Notes: generated from the sequence alone by a model not told the origin. Counted from the stretch's first letter, positions 1 to 6,793 are shown. The stretch is 8,973 nt of DNA from Flavipsychrobacter stenotrophus (GCA_947371715.1 CANBQQ010000101.1:1-8973), one strand, 5' to 3'. Numbers and translations are program-made.

Positions 1-274
1 GTGGACCAATATAAGGGCTGAGTGATTGCAATGTGATGAGATCTACCTTACGACCGAAGAGATCTTCGAGGTAATAGTTGAGCGTCATGAAGTTTTGAAA
101 GGTCTTTTTTTCCTTTACAATATCCACCAAAATGTCTACGTCGCTATTCTCATTGGCTTCATTGCTGGCAAACGACCCGAACAGTCCAATCTTAATAACG
201 CCATAGTTTACCAATTGCTTCTTATGAGTTGCAATGGTTTGGAGAATGGTTTTTTTGTTCAGTGTGGAAGCCAT
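1..274 (-). CDS. MNT-type minimal nucleotidyltransferase (MntA-like antitoxin), 3' end beyond window
   Basis: Reading leftward from an ATG at 272-274, an open frame of 91 codons continues past the left edge. Residues 33-47 form GSFASNEANENSDVD, exactly the GS-x10-DxD catalytic signature of MNT-fold nucleotidyltransferases (Gly33, Ser34, Asp45, Asp47), followed by hydrophobic ILVD. Asp78 in KVDLI is a good candidate for the third metal-binding carboxylate. In the family, such proteins of about 100 residues act as antitoxins of HEPN/MNT (type VII) toxin-antitoxin pairs, transferring AMP to a tyrosine of the HEPN toxin; here that role is inferred. Little of the protein should be missing. No HEPN gene lies on the upstream side (121 bp of non-coding DNA, then the deacetylase), so a partner would have to be beyond the left edge. 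The alternative is a solitary nucleotidyltransferase. The family is sure, the antitoxin role likely. Confidence 0.85.
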   Translation of the reverse strand, partial: MASTLNKKTILQTIATHKKQLVNYGVIKIGLFGSFASNEANENSDVDILVDIVKEKKTFQNFMTLNYYLEDLFGRKVDLITLQSLSPYIGP

Positions 275-395
275 AGATAAAATCGTATAACGCTGTGTAA
301 ATATACAAAGAAGCCATTTAAGAGGATAGATACCAGGAAAAATAAAAGTAGTTCGACTTGGATTCAAACCTATAATAGTATCGGAAGAGTATCCA

Positions 396-1148
396 TTAAA
401 ACGGCTTCAACTTGCCCTTTTTCAACTTTATCTTAAACTCTTCCAACGTATCTGTGCCGGTAATGTCAATACGTTTGATCTCGTAGATATCGGGAGATGG
501 TATTTTACTTACCTGGTTACCTATTCTGAAGGCCGCCTGTATGCCGTGTTCCTGCATCCACAATTTTAGTTCTGCCAGTACACGTAGTTTTTTGGGTCTG
601 GCACCATAGGGGTATGCCAACACATCGTAATGGTGCAGACCGCTCTCGTCCATAATGGCTGATGAGGTGCGCATTACCGTTTTTATATCATCAAGGTTCA
701 GTTGGTCAAAATGCTCGTGGTGGTAACCATGCAGCCCCAGTTGTACAACGTTTGTGTCTAGTTTCTTTAGGTCTTTTAAACCCATTTTTTCATTCACGCC
801 CGGTTCCTCTTTTTTTGCGGAGCCGTCGATAGCATTGACAATAATGAAAAATGTTGCCTTCCAGTCCATTTCCTTTAGTAGCGGATAGGCATAGGTAAGG
901 TTGTTAAGATAGCCGTCATCAAAAGTAATGAGCAGCGATTTCTTTGGGTAGTGTTCTGTTTTGCCGTTAGCAATGTCCAGGTATTGGGGTAGGGATAGAG
1001 TAGAGTAGCCCTCTTGTTGCAAGTAGGTCCATTGTTCCCGCAGTTTTTCGGGGGTGATGGTCAAGTCATCGCTTTGCCCCGGCCATACCCTGTGATACAT
1101 TAATACGGGTATACCATCTATTTCGGGTAGCAGCCAACTCCAGTTCAT
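396..1148 (-). CDS. Polysaccharide deacetylase (NodB homology domain, carbohydrate esterase 4-like)
   Basis: This 250-residue protein is predicted to hydrolyse N-acetyl (or O-acetyl) groups on a surface or capsular sugar polymer. NodB motif 1 is TFDDGY at residues 75-80, with Asp77 as probable catalytic base and Asp78 as metal ligand. Motif 2 is HGYHH at 140-144, whose His140 and His144 keep the HxxxH metal-binding spacing, although Gly141 replaces the more usual Ser/Thr. Motif 3 is AYPYG at 178-182. An N-terminal PVLMYHRV segment (14-21) is typical of the PgaB/IcaB-like branch. I see no signal peptide, so the protein may act in the cytoplasm or at the inner membrane. It starts 24 bp downstream of the glycosyltransferase stop on the same strand, which suggests one transcript for making and trimming a glycan. 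A run of seven A lies in the coding strand near 811-817, but the frame is intact. The family is sure; the substrate is unknown. Confidence 0.88.
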   Translation of the reverse strand: MNWSWLLPEIDGIPVLMYHRVWPGQSDDLTITPEKLREQWTYLQQEGYSTLSLPQYLDIANGKTEHYPKKSLLITFDDGYLNNLTYAYPLLKEMDWKATFFIIVNAIDGSAKKEEPGVNEKMGLKDLKKLDTNVVQLGLHGYHHEHFDQLNLDDIKTVMRTSSAIMDESGLHHYDVLAYPYGARPKKLRVLAELKLWMQEHGIQAAFRIGNQVSKIPSPDIYEIKRIDITGTDTLEEFKIKLKKGKLKPF

Positions 1149-1172
1149 GCGCCAAATATAGCTAACTAAGCT

Positions 1173-1949
1173 TTATCCTACACTCAGGGTTTTTCTCATA
1201 GCCCGCGAATACAGTCTTATTTTGGTGTATTTGATAAACGACTCGTAAGAGATGTTCTTGCATAGTATGTACCCCCAATAGCCATCCAGGAAGCCGAGAC
1301 GTATGATGTAGTGATAAATGAAAACCCAACGCGGTGCCACTATTACTTTTAAGAGCGATACTGTTCTGCCCAGTGCAACTGAGTTCTTCGCAGACATTTC
1401 AGTATACAACTGGATCTTGCGGCTGTGATCGGAAATGGTGTTATAACTATGGTGCAGCAGGTCGCCTTTAAGAATGGAGATAGGTTCGTTTTTGTCATTC
1501 ATTACGAAGCCTTCGTGCACCAGCTTCTTATTAATGTGCCCCTTCTGTTTATTGAGCAGGCGTAATTTAGGCTGAGGGTACCAACCGCAGTGCCTGATCC
1601 ATTTGCCACAGTAGTTGGTGAGAATACTAAAACTGTAGCCATCATGGGTATTGTATTCTTTTACCTCCCTTATACTATCCTGTAGTTCAGAAGAAACGAC
1701 TTCGTCCGCATCGATAGACAATATCCAGTCGTTGGTGGTTTGCTCTATGGCAAATGCTTTTTGCTCGCCAAATCCTGAAAACTGATGATAAAATATTTTG
1801 GCGCCTAAACTTTCAGCAATTTGTACGGTCTTATCTTTAGAGTAGCTGTCTACAACTATTATTTCTTCCACTATAGGTAGTAGGGAGTTGATACACCTTG
1901 CTATGTTCTGTTCTTCGTTATAGGTGATTATGAAAGCTGATATCTTCAT
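1173..1949 (-). CDS. Family 2 glycosyltransferase, WaaE/KdtX-like
   Basis: Predicted to transfer a sugar from a nucleotide-sugar donor during lipopolysaccharide-core or other envelope glycan synthesis. Numbering from the GTG described below: the GT-A fold begins with ISAFIITYNEEQNI (4-17), VVDSYSKDKT (33-42) supplies a nucleotide-binding Asp, and SIDADE (79-84) is the DxD-type metal-binding motif. KLRLLNK (129-135) and the KLVHE/LLHHSY segments (143-170) fit the WaaE-like subfamily, which is usually about 250-260 residues. A hydrophobic, aromatic C-terminal part (about 198-231) may attach it to the inner face of the membrane. The frame could also begin one codon upstream at a GTG (1950-1952); I chose the ATG at 1947-1949, as no Shine-Dalgarno sequence decides between them. 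It is the first gene of a leftward pair with the deacetylase. Acceptor and donor sugars cannot be read from the sequence. Confidence 0.88.
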   Translation of the reverse strand: MKISAFIITYNEEQNIARCINSLLPIVEEIIVVDSYSKDKTVQIAESLGAKIFYHQFSGFGEQKAFAIEQTTNDWILSIDADEVVSSELQDSIREVKEYNTHDGYSFSILTNYCGKWIRHCGWYPQPKLRLLNKQKGHINKKLVHEGFVMNDKNEPISILKGDLLHHSYNTISDHSRKIQLYTEMSAKNSVALGRTVSLLKVIVAPRWVFIYHYIIRLGFLDGYWGYILCKNISYESFIKYTKIRLYSRAMRKTLSVG

Positions 1950-2137
1950 CACTTAGGGGGTTGAGGGTTTGTGTTTCAAAACCATGAGCAAAGGTTGTGC
2001 CGTTTTTATAAAAAAACAGTATTGGGAACCGATTTTTTACAGATTTTATTTAAACATAACTGTTGTTTTGGTGACAGATATTAATGCCTGCCTCATATAA
2101 CGTGCAATTCATTTTTTTATTTTCTTTGTACTAAGAC

Positions 2138-2168
2138 TTTGGAGTACTAAAAGTTTGCTATATCTTTA
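2138..2168 (+). promoter_or_regulatory. Bacteroidota-type promoter of the outer-membrane protein gene
   Basis: TTTG at 2138-2141, a 19-bp spacer and TATCTTTA at 2161-2168 match the Bacteroidota -33/-7 consensus (TTTG and TAnnTTTG) in all but the last base. A start point about 7 bp after the -7 box would give a leader of roughly 40 nt before the ATG at 2217. The rest of the divergent interval 1953-2216 is AT-rich; I found no equally good promoter facing the leftward glycosyltransferase, although one must exist there or further upstream. Confidence 0.55.
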
Positions 2169-2216
2169 GCGATTATTAACGTACTCACATTCACACTAAC
2201 TAATAAACAAATTATA

Positions 2217-2783
2217 ATGATGCAAAGGAAGATCTACATTTTCTGTCTGGCACTTACTATGATCTCATTAGTCCCGCGTACCACATTTGCGCAAAAGGGT
2301 AAGAGCGAGATCTCTGCTGCGTACGGTCTATATAGTATGTACTCTCTTTATAACGGCCAGCCATATAATGTTTCATCTGGTGTAGGCATGTTCAGTTACA
2401 AGTACTATCTGACTAAGAAAGTTACCCTTGGTATGGTGTTTGGCTATGAAAACCTCAATAACTGGGGTAGTTTCTTAACTTTTGCACCTGAGGCAACTTA
2501 CACATATTACGACAACAAGGATGCCCGTATCAGGGTTAAAATGTATGGTGCTGCATCGGTTGGTCTTACTGTTTTTGAAGACTTCATTGTGTATAAAAAC
2601 ATCTATTCCCGCCATCTGGACGAGTCTGGTGCTAAACTTACAGGTCATGTATCACCATTCGGTATCCGTATTGGCCGTAAGTTGGGTGGTTTCCTGGAAA
2701 CAGGTATTGGTTACAAGGGTTTGTTTAACTTCGGTATGTCTTACCGCTTCCGCACTAAGCCACGTTTCCACGAAGAGAACTAA
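2217..2783 (+). CDS. Secreted protein, predicted small outer-membrane beta-barrel, function unknown
   Basis: I do not recognise a specific family for this 188-residue protein. Residues 1-26 form a clear Sec signal peptide: a basic start (MMQRK), a hydrophobic core, and a likely cleavage near TTFAQ. The mature part is rich in alternating polar/aromatic strands, with many Tyr, Phe and Gly residues, such as SYKYYL, ATYTYYD and GFLETGIGYKG. It ends with a strand-like FNFGMSYRFR followed by a short charged tail, as in 8-stranded OmpA/OmpW-like barrels. Two Met codons begin the frame and the first is used here. The gene stands alone: its own promoter precedes it and a strong terminator follows about 25 bp after the stop, so it is not part of the carotenoid operon. 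A porin-like or structural role is only a guess. Confidence 0.78.
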   Translation: MMQRKIYIFCLALTMISLVPRTTFAQKGKSEISAAYGLYSMYSLYNGQPYNVSSGVGMFSYKYYLTKKVTLGMVFGYENLNNWGSFLTFAPEATYTYYDNKDARIRVKMYGAASVGLTVFEDFIVYKNIYSRHLDESGAKLTGHVSPFGIRIGRKLGGFLETGIGYKGLFNFGMSYRFRTKPRFHEEN

Positions 2784-2806
2784 TATTTTTTGAATGATAT
2801 TTGCTG

Positions 2807-2838
2807 AAAGGAGTTGATGAAAATCAACTCCTTTTTTT
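2807..2838 (+). terminator. Strong intrinsic terminator, 12-bp perfect stem with GAAA loop
   Basis: AAAGGAGTTGAT (2807-2818) pairs perfectly with ATCAACTCCTTT (2823-2834) across a GAAA tetraloop (2819-2822), and seven T follow from 2832 to 2838. It ends the transcript of the outer-membrane protein gene and separates it from the carotenoid regulator. The near symmetry (A-run before, T-run after) would allow some termination from the opposite strand too. Confidence 0.93.
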
Positions 2839-2938
2839 GTCTCTTCAATCTGAATATCATCAGAAACACGCTACTTATTTGTCGAACTCTTTCCTTTGCA
2901 ACTACTTGAATTAGTGAAAATTAGTCCTCAACTATTAT

Positions 2939-2971
2939 TTTGTTTAAAATTTAGATTAGATTTGTTGAAAA
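2939..2971 (+). promoter_or_regulatory. Three tandem 11-bp repeats and -7 box in front of the MerR regulator (candidate auto-operator)
   Basis: The units TTTGTTTAAAA (2939-2949), TTTAGATTAGA (2950-2960) and TTTGTTGAAAA (2961-2971) follow one another without gaps. The outer two differ at one position and the middle one is degenerate. TAGATTTG at 2957-2964 matches the -7 consensus TAnnTTTG fully and overlaps the second and third units. No good -33 box lies at the usual distance: TTTG at 2939-2942 is only 14 bp away. A protein bound here would cover the promoter. A related repeat array precedes crtI. The operator role is inferred. Confidence 0.5.
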
Positions 2972-2984
2972 TACATTAAAAATA

Positions 2985-3866
2985 TTGACACAGTATCGCA
3001 TCAACGACCTGGAACGTCTTACGGGAGTAAAAGCGCACACCATTCGCATATGGGAGAAGCGGTACAATTTGATATCTCCGTCGCGGTCTACCACTAACAG
3101 GCGCTTTTATAGTGACACTCAGTTGCTGAAGCTGATGAATGTTTCCACGTTGCTGGAGCATGGTCACAAGATCTCGCATCTTGCAGCTATGAGCGATGAA
3201 GAACTGGTGGATCAGTTAGACCAGTTGCATAAGTTCCCTTCCGGTAGTACAATATGCGCAGCCTATATACATGATCTGACCACTGCCATGGTTGGCTTTA
3301 ATGAACAGGAGTTTACTAAGGTGTTTGCTGCTGCAACTGCCGAGTTGGGATTCTTTGAAGGGATGATCAATGTGTTTTACCCTTTCCTGCGCAAGGCAGG
3401 GCTGCTGTGGCGCACCGATAAGGCTGTGCCTATACAGGAGCATTTTGCCACTTGTATTATCAGAAACAAGATCATCACCGCTACCGATACGTTACCACCC
3501 GCGGCTCCAGATGCGGCGAAATACATGCTGTTCCTACCACCCAATGAGTGGCATGAGGTTGGTTTGCTGTTTGCTAATTATATCTTACGTTCCAAAGGCA
3601 ATGCTACAGTTTACCTTGGTCAAAGTGTGCCATATGAAGATATAGATGTAGCAATTGGTTCTGCTAAGCCACAGTACATCTTTACATTCTTTATAACACC
3701 AAAGCCGGTTGAGGAAATTGCTGCAGAGATCATGCATCTGGGATCTAACTATCCGGATCGCAAAATCCTTATCAGCGGTGATGGAACATTACTTGGTGCT
3801 ATTAACATTACCACTGATAATGTTACTTATCTTAAAAATGTAGATGAACTTCTGGATATTTTATAA
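2985..3866 (+). CDS. MerR-family transcription regulator with cobalamin-binding domain (CarH/LitR-like)
   Basis: Predicted light- and B12-responsive repressor of the adjoining carotenoid genes. Residues 4-75 form a MerR winged-helix domain (recognition region AHTIRIWEKRY, 17-27). Residues about 88-160 form the helical B12-cap domain, and about 178-293 the Rossmann-like cobalamin domain. Trp142, Glu152 and His153 reproduce the W-x9-EH signature of adenosylcobalamin photoreceptors. ExHxxG at 188-193 gives His190 as the probable lower cobalt ligand, with Glu in place of the usual Asp. Two deviations stand out: Arg143 occupies the site after the Trp where Thermus CarH has its upper ligand His132, and the later SxL and GG motifs are degenerate (TFF at 234-236, SGDG at 264-267). 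The start is TTG at 2985: the frame closes at 2952-2954 and has no ATG before the conserved YRINDLE. It lies 66 bp before crtI on the same strand. At 293 residues the length is normal. Actual B12 binding is unproven. Confidence 0.88.
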   Translation: MTQYRINDLERLTGVKAHTIRIWEKRYNLISPSRSTTNRRFYSDTQLLKLMNVSTLLEHGHKISHLAAMSDEELVDQLDQLHKFPSGSTICAAYIHDLTTAMVGFNEQEFTKVFAAATAELGFFEGMINVFYPFLRKAGLLWRTDKAVPIQEHFATCIIRNKIITATDTLPPAAPDAAKYMLFLPPNEWHEVGLLFANYILRSKGNATVYLGQSVPYEDIDVAIGSAKPQYIFTFFITPKPVEEIAAEIMHLGSNYPDRKILISGDGTLLGAINITTDNVTYLKNVDELLDIL

Positions 3867-3888
3867 ATTTTTCTTGTTATGGAATGAT

Positions 3889-3916
3889 TTTGTTGTAACA
3901 TTGTTTAATATTTTTA
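3889..3916 (+). promoter_or_regulatory. Tandem repeat pair and -7 box in front of crtI (candidate operator-promoter)
   Basis: TTTGTTGTAAC (3889-3899) and ATTGTTTAATA (3900-3910) are adjacent 11-bp units resembling those before the regulator gene; TTGTTTAA is common to both sites. TATTTTTA at 3909-3916 fits the -7 consensus except for the last base and touches the second unit. TTTG at 3889-3892 lies 16 bp upstream of it, somewhat short for a -33 box. Transcription would start close to the TTG codon at 3933, leaving a very short leader. This is the likely control point for the crt operon. Confidence 0.5.
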
Positions 3917-3932
3917 CACGAAAATTAAACAG

Positions 3933-5414
3933 TTGTCCAAAGTATCTATAATAGGGAGTGGTTTTGCCGGATTATCTGCAGCATGCTTTATGGCTAAGGC
4001 AGGGCATGATGTAACCGTTTTCGAAAAAAACGATACAATTGGTGGCCGTGCCAGGGCGTTTTCTACCGAGGGTTTTACCTTTGATATGGGTCCAAGCTGG
4101 TATTGGATGCCTGATATATTTGAGCAGTTCTTTAGCGAATTTGGCAAAAAGCCTTCCGACTATTACAACCTTGTTCAGCTAGATCCTGGCTTTCAGATGA
4201 TATTTGGTCAAAATGAAGTGCTGAAGATCCCAGCCAATTACAATGAGTTGTGTGCAGAGTTTGAGCTGATAGAACCAGGTAGTACACCCAATCTCAATAA
4301 ATTTCTCGAAGAAGCCAAGTACAAGTATGATGTGGGTATGAAGAAGATGGTATACAAACCATCGTTTTCGTGGCTTGAATTTGCCAGTATGGAAGTGATC
4401 ACCGGTGCTGCACGATTGCAGATGTTCAAGTCTATGCGATCTCATGTGCGCAGCTATTTTAAAGATCCGCGACTTGTAGCACTAATGGAGTTTCCTGTGT
4501 TGTTTCTGGGAGCTATGGCGCAAGATATTCCTGCACTGTACAGTATGATGAATTACGCTGCTCTGTCAATGGGTACATTTTATCCTATGGGAGGCATGGT
4601 AGAGATCATTAATGCTATGCAGAAGCTTGCAGAAGAATTGGGTGTGAAGTTTAAAACCAACAGTGCGATACAGAAGATCAATATTGAAGGTAAACAGGCC
4701 GGAAGTTTAAGTATGACAAACGGAGTAGAAGCTACTGATGCCATTATCGCTTCCGGAGATTACCATCACATAGAGCAGAAACTGCTGGAACAGGAGTTTA
4801 GAAACTACGATGAGGATTACTGGGACAAGAAAACGTTTGCACCATCGAGTCTCATTTTTTACCTCGGTGTCAATAAAAAGATAAAGAAACTCATTCATCA
4901 CAATCTCTTTTTTGATACATCACTTGATGACCATGCACAAGAAATATACGACCATCCGCAATGGCCTTCAAAGCCTTTGTTTTATGTGTGTTGCCCATCT
5001 AAAACAGATGATTCGGTAGCGCCGGCCGGCATGGAAAATCTATTTATCCTGATGCCGATCGCACCCGGATTAGAGGATACAGAGGAATTGAGAGAGCAAT
5101 ACTTTAAGATCATTATGGATCGCTTGGAGCATCTAACCGGAGATAGCATTGTGCCACATATTGTATACAAGAAAAACTATTGTATCAACGATTTCGTAAG
5201 TGATTATAACGCTTATAAGGGCAATGCCTACGGGCTTGCCAATACCCTCAGGCAGACAGCAGTGCTGAAACCTACGTTGAGGAATAAGAAAGTGAAAAAC
5301 CTGTTTTATGCCGGCCAGCTTACTGTGCCGGGGCCGGGAGTTCCGCCATCACTTATCTCAGGTCAGCTGGCGGCTGAGCAATTAATTAAACATCTTAAAT
5401 CCATTACCTCATGA
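3933..5414 (+). CDS. crtI: Phytoene desaturase
   Basis: A membrane-associated FAD enzyme expected to carry out the stepwise desaturation of phytoene to lycopene. The N-terminus KVSIIGSGFAGLSAA (3-17) holds the dinucleotide-binding GxGxxG (Gly8, Gly10, Gly13), and Glu31 ends the second strand to bind the FAD ribose. IGGRAR (36-41) and DMGPSWYWMP (51-60) are typical of the CrtI family. The C-terminal FAD/carotenoid motif, YAGQLTVPGPGVPPSLISG (459-477), is well conserved. The length of 493 residues is normal. The start is TTG at 3933: a stop lies in frame at 3906-3908, no ATG intervenes, and the FAD motif would be cut by any later start. Its last four bases overlap the crtB start (ATGA), implying translational coupling. 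A related desaturase such as CrtD or CrtN cannot be excluded by motif, but crtB, crtY and crtZ next to it favour CrtI. Confidence 0.95.
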   Translation: MSKVSIIGSGFAGLSAACFMAKAGHDVTVFEKNDTIGGRARAFSTEGFTFDMGPSWYWMPDIFEQFFSEFGKKPSDYYNLVQLDPGFQMIFGQNEVLKIPANYNELCAEFELIEPGSTPNLNKFLEEAKYKYDVGMKKMVYKPSFSWLEFASMEVITGAARLQMFKSMRSHVRSYFKDPRLVALMEFPVLFLGAMAQDIPALYSMMNYAALSMGTFYPMGGMVEIINAMQKLAEELGVKFKTNSAIQKINIEGKQAGSLSMTNGVEATDAIIASGDYHHIEQKLLEQEFRNYDEDYWDKKTFAPSSLIFYLGVNKKIKKLIHHNLFFDTSLDDHAQEIYDHPQWPSKPLFYVCCPSKTDDSVAPAGMENLFILMPIAPGLEDTEELREQYFKIIMDRLEHLTGDSIVPHIVYKKNYCINDFVSDYNAYKGNAYGLANTLRQTAVLKPTLRNKKVKNLFYAGQLTVPGPGVPPSLISGQLAAEQLIKHLKSITS

Positions 5415-6247
5415 AGCAATTGTTCGATAGCGTATCATTGGCATGTAGCAAGCTAACTACCACATCTTACAGCAGCAGTTTTTCTATAGGTATCTACTGC
5501 CTTAAAAAGCCGCTGCGTGCGCCTATTTATTCGATCTATGGTTTTGTTCGTTTTGCTGACGAGATAGTTGACACTTTTCACGATTACAATAAAAAGGAAC
5601 TATTTGAAGAGTTTAAGCAGGATACCTGGAAAGCTATAGATCGTAAGATCAGCCTTAATCCAATACTCAACAGCTTTCAGCAGGTGGTACATGCTTATAG
5701 TATAGAGCGCGAACTCATTGAGTGTTTTTTGAAGAGTATGGAAACAGACCTTTACGAAACAGCTCACGACAGGGCAACCTATGAAACATATATTCTTGGC
5801 TCGGCTGAGGTGGTTGGGCTTATGTGTCTTCGTGTATTTACCAATAATGATGATGCGCTTTACCAGAGGTTGAAACCATCTGCAATGAAACTCGGCGCTG
5901 CTTTTCAGAAAGTGAATTTCCTGCGTGATGTGAAAGCAGATTATGAGCAATTGGGTAGGGTATATTTTCCGGGAGTAAATTTTGCAGCATTCTCTGAAAG
6001 AGAAAAGAAGGAAATAGAACAGGAGATACATAACGACTTCCAGATCGCTTTTGAAGGGATAAAGGCGCTGCCCACTGAGTCGCGTTTTGGTATTTATGTA
6101 GCCTATGTTTATTATAGAACGTTGTTCAATAAAATAAGTGCTATACCTTCGGCCCGGATATTAATGGAGCGGGTACGCATCTCAAACCGTAAAAAAATGC
6201 GGTTGCTGGTCGCTTCATATTTAAGGCACTCTTTAAGTTTATTATAG
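5411..6247 (+). CDS. crtB: Phytoene synthase
   Basis: A trans-isoprenyl diphosphate synthase of the squalene/phytoene synthase family, expected to join two geranylgeranyl diphosphates head to head into phytoene, the first committed carotenoid step. The first aspartate-rich motif is RFADEIVD (47-54; Asp50 and Asp54 bind magnesium-diphosphate). The second is QKVNFLRDVKAD (166-177; Gln166, Asn169, Arg172, Asp173 and Asp177), followed by the family's GRVYFP at 182-187. At 278 residues it is of normal length. Its ATG overlaps the crtI stop by four bases and its stop lies 3 bp before idi, so the three are surely co-transcribed. A C30 dehydrosqualene synthase has the same fold, but the cyclase and hydroxylase in the operon favour the C40 pathway. 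Confidence 0.94.
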   Translation: MKQLFDSVSLACSKLTTTSYSSSFSIGIYCLKKPLRAPIYSIYGFVRFADEIVDTFHDYNKKELFEEFKQDTWKAIDRKISLNPILNSFQQVVHAYSIERELIECFLKSMETDLYETAHDRATYETYILGSAEVVGLMCLRVFTNNDDALYQRLKPSAMKLGAAFQKVNFLRDVKADYEQLGRVYFPGVNFAAFSEREKKEIEQEIHNDFQIAFEGIKALPTESRFGIYVAYVYYRTLFNKISAIPSARILMERVRISNRKKMRLLVASYLRHSLSLL

Positions 6248-6250
6248 GTT

Positions 6251-6784
6251 ATGAGCGAACTGCAGGATATAGAACAGGTGATACTGGTAGATGACCAGGA
6301 CAATGAAATAGGAACAATGGAGAAGATGCTGGCACATCGCGAAGGCAAGTTGCACAGAGCGGTGTCGGTCTTTATTTTCAATGCTAAGAAAGAACTGCTG
6401 TTGCAAAAGAGGGCGAAAGGTAAATACCACAGCCCCGGTTTATGGACCAACACATGCTGCACTCATCCCCGCCATGGCGAAACAGTGAAGCAAGCTGCTG
6501 TAAGGCGATTAAAAGAAGAGATGGGGTTGTCGTGTCCGCTGCACAGGGCTTTTACTTTTATCTATGAAGAGAAAATGAACAATGATCTGATAGAGCATGA
6601 GTTCGACCATGTGTTTGCAGGCATTGCCGATGGTAAGCCGACTCCGGAGCCTTCAGAAGTTGAAGACTATAGATACGTTACTGTAGATATGCTGGATAAA
6701 GAGTTGAGAACCAATCCTGAACAATTCACTGAATGGTTCAAGATATGTTATGATAAGTACTTCTTTGAGCTATTCAAAGGATAA
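6251..6784 (+). CDS. idi: Isopentenyl-diphosphate delta-isomerase, type I (Nudix fold)
   Basis: It interconverts isopentenyl and dimethylallyl diphosphate in the cytoplasm, balancing precursors for prenyl chain building. Compared with the E. coli enzyme, the catalytic Cys is Cys70 in TNTCCTHP (66-73), with His72 beside it. Metal-binding His29 and His35 lie in the AHREGKLHRA stretch, and catalytic/metal Glu115 and Glu117 lie in IEHEFDHVF (114-122). A Nudix helix, GETVKQAAVRRLKEEMGL (76-93), is present. The length of 177 residues is normal and all key residues are kept. It sits 3 bp after crtB and 9 bp before the SRPBCC gene. Placing idi inside the crt operon ties precursor supply to pigment synthesis. 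In Bacteroidota with a mevalonate-independent route this enzyme is not essential but raises flux. Confidence 0.95.
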   Translation: MSELQDIEQVILVDDQDNEIGTMEKMLAHREGKLHRAVSVFIFNAKKELLLQKRAKGKYHSPGLWTNTCCTHPRHGETVKQAAVRRLKEEMGLSCPLHRAFTFIYEEKMNNDLIEHEFDHVFAGIADGKPTPEPSEVEDYRYVTVDMLDKELRTNPEQFTEWFKICYDKYFFELFKG

Positions 6785-6793
6785 AAATTAATA

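Noticed and set aside
55..68. Inverted repeat CGAAGA-GA-TCTTCG
   Set aside because: It lies inside the MNT coding frame with a 2-base loop and no T-run, so neither a terminator nor a clear operator.
26..280. Plus-strand frame of 84 codons
   Set aside because: It is the antisense of the MNT gene, whose minus-strand translation has an exact family motif; the plus frame has no recognisable features.
340..395. T-loop-like strings (GGTTTGAATCC on the minus strand and AGTTCGACT on the plus strand) suggesting a tRNA
   Set aside because: The flanking bases do not pair into a 5-bp T-stem on either strand, and no anticodon or acceptor arms can be drawn.
811..817. Run of seven A/T in the deacetylase gene as a phase-variation or frameshift site
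   Set aside because: The frame is intact and encodes ordinary Lys-Lys codons; one short homopolymer is expected by chance in this DNA.
2985..2990. TTGACA, identical to the E. coli sigma-70 -35 consensus
   Set aside because: It lies at the start codon of the regulator, has no fitting -10 box before the gene, and Bacteroidota use a different promoter consensus.
5600..6031. Minus-strand frame of 143 codons inside crtB
   Set aside because: Antisense to a fully conserved phytoene synthase; the translation resembles no family and is Phe/Cys-rich as expected for a shadow.
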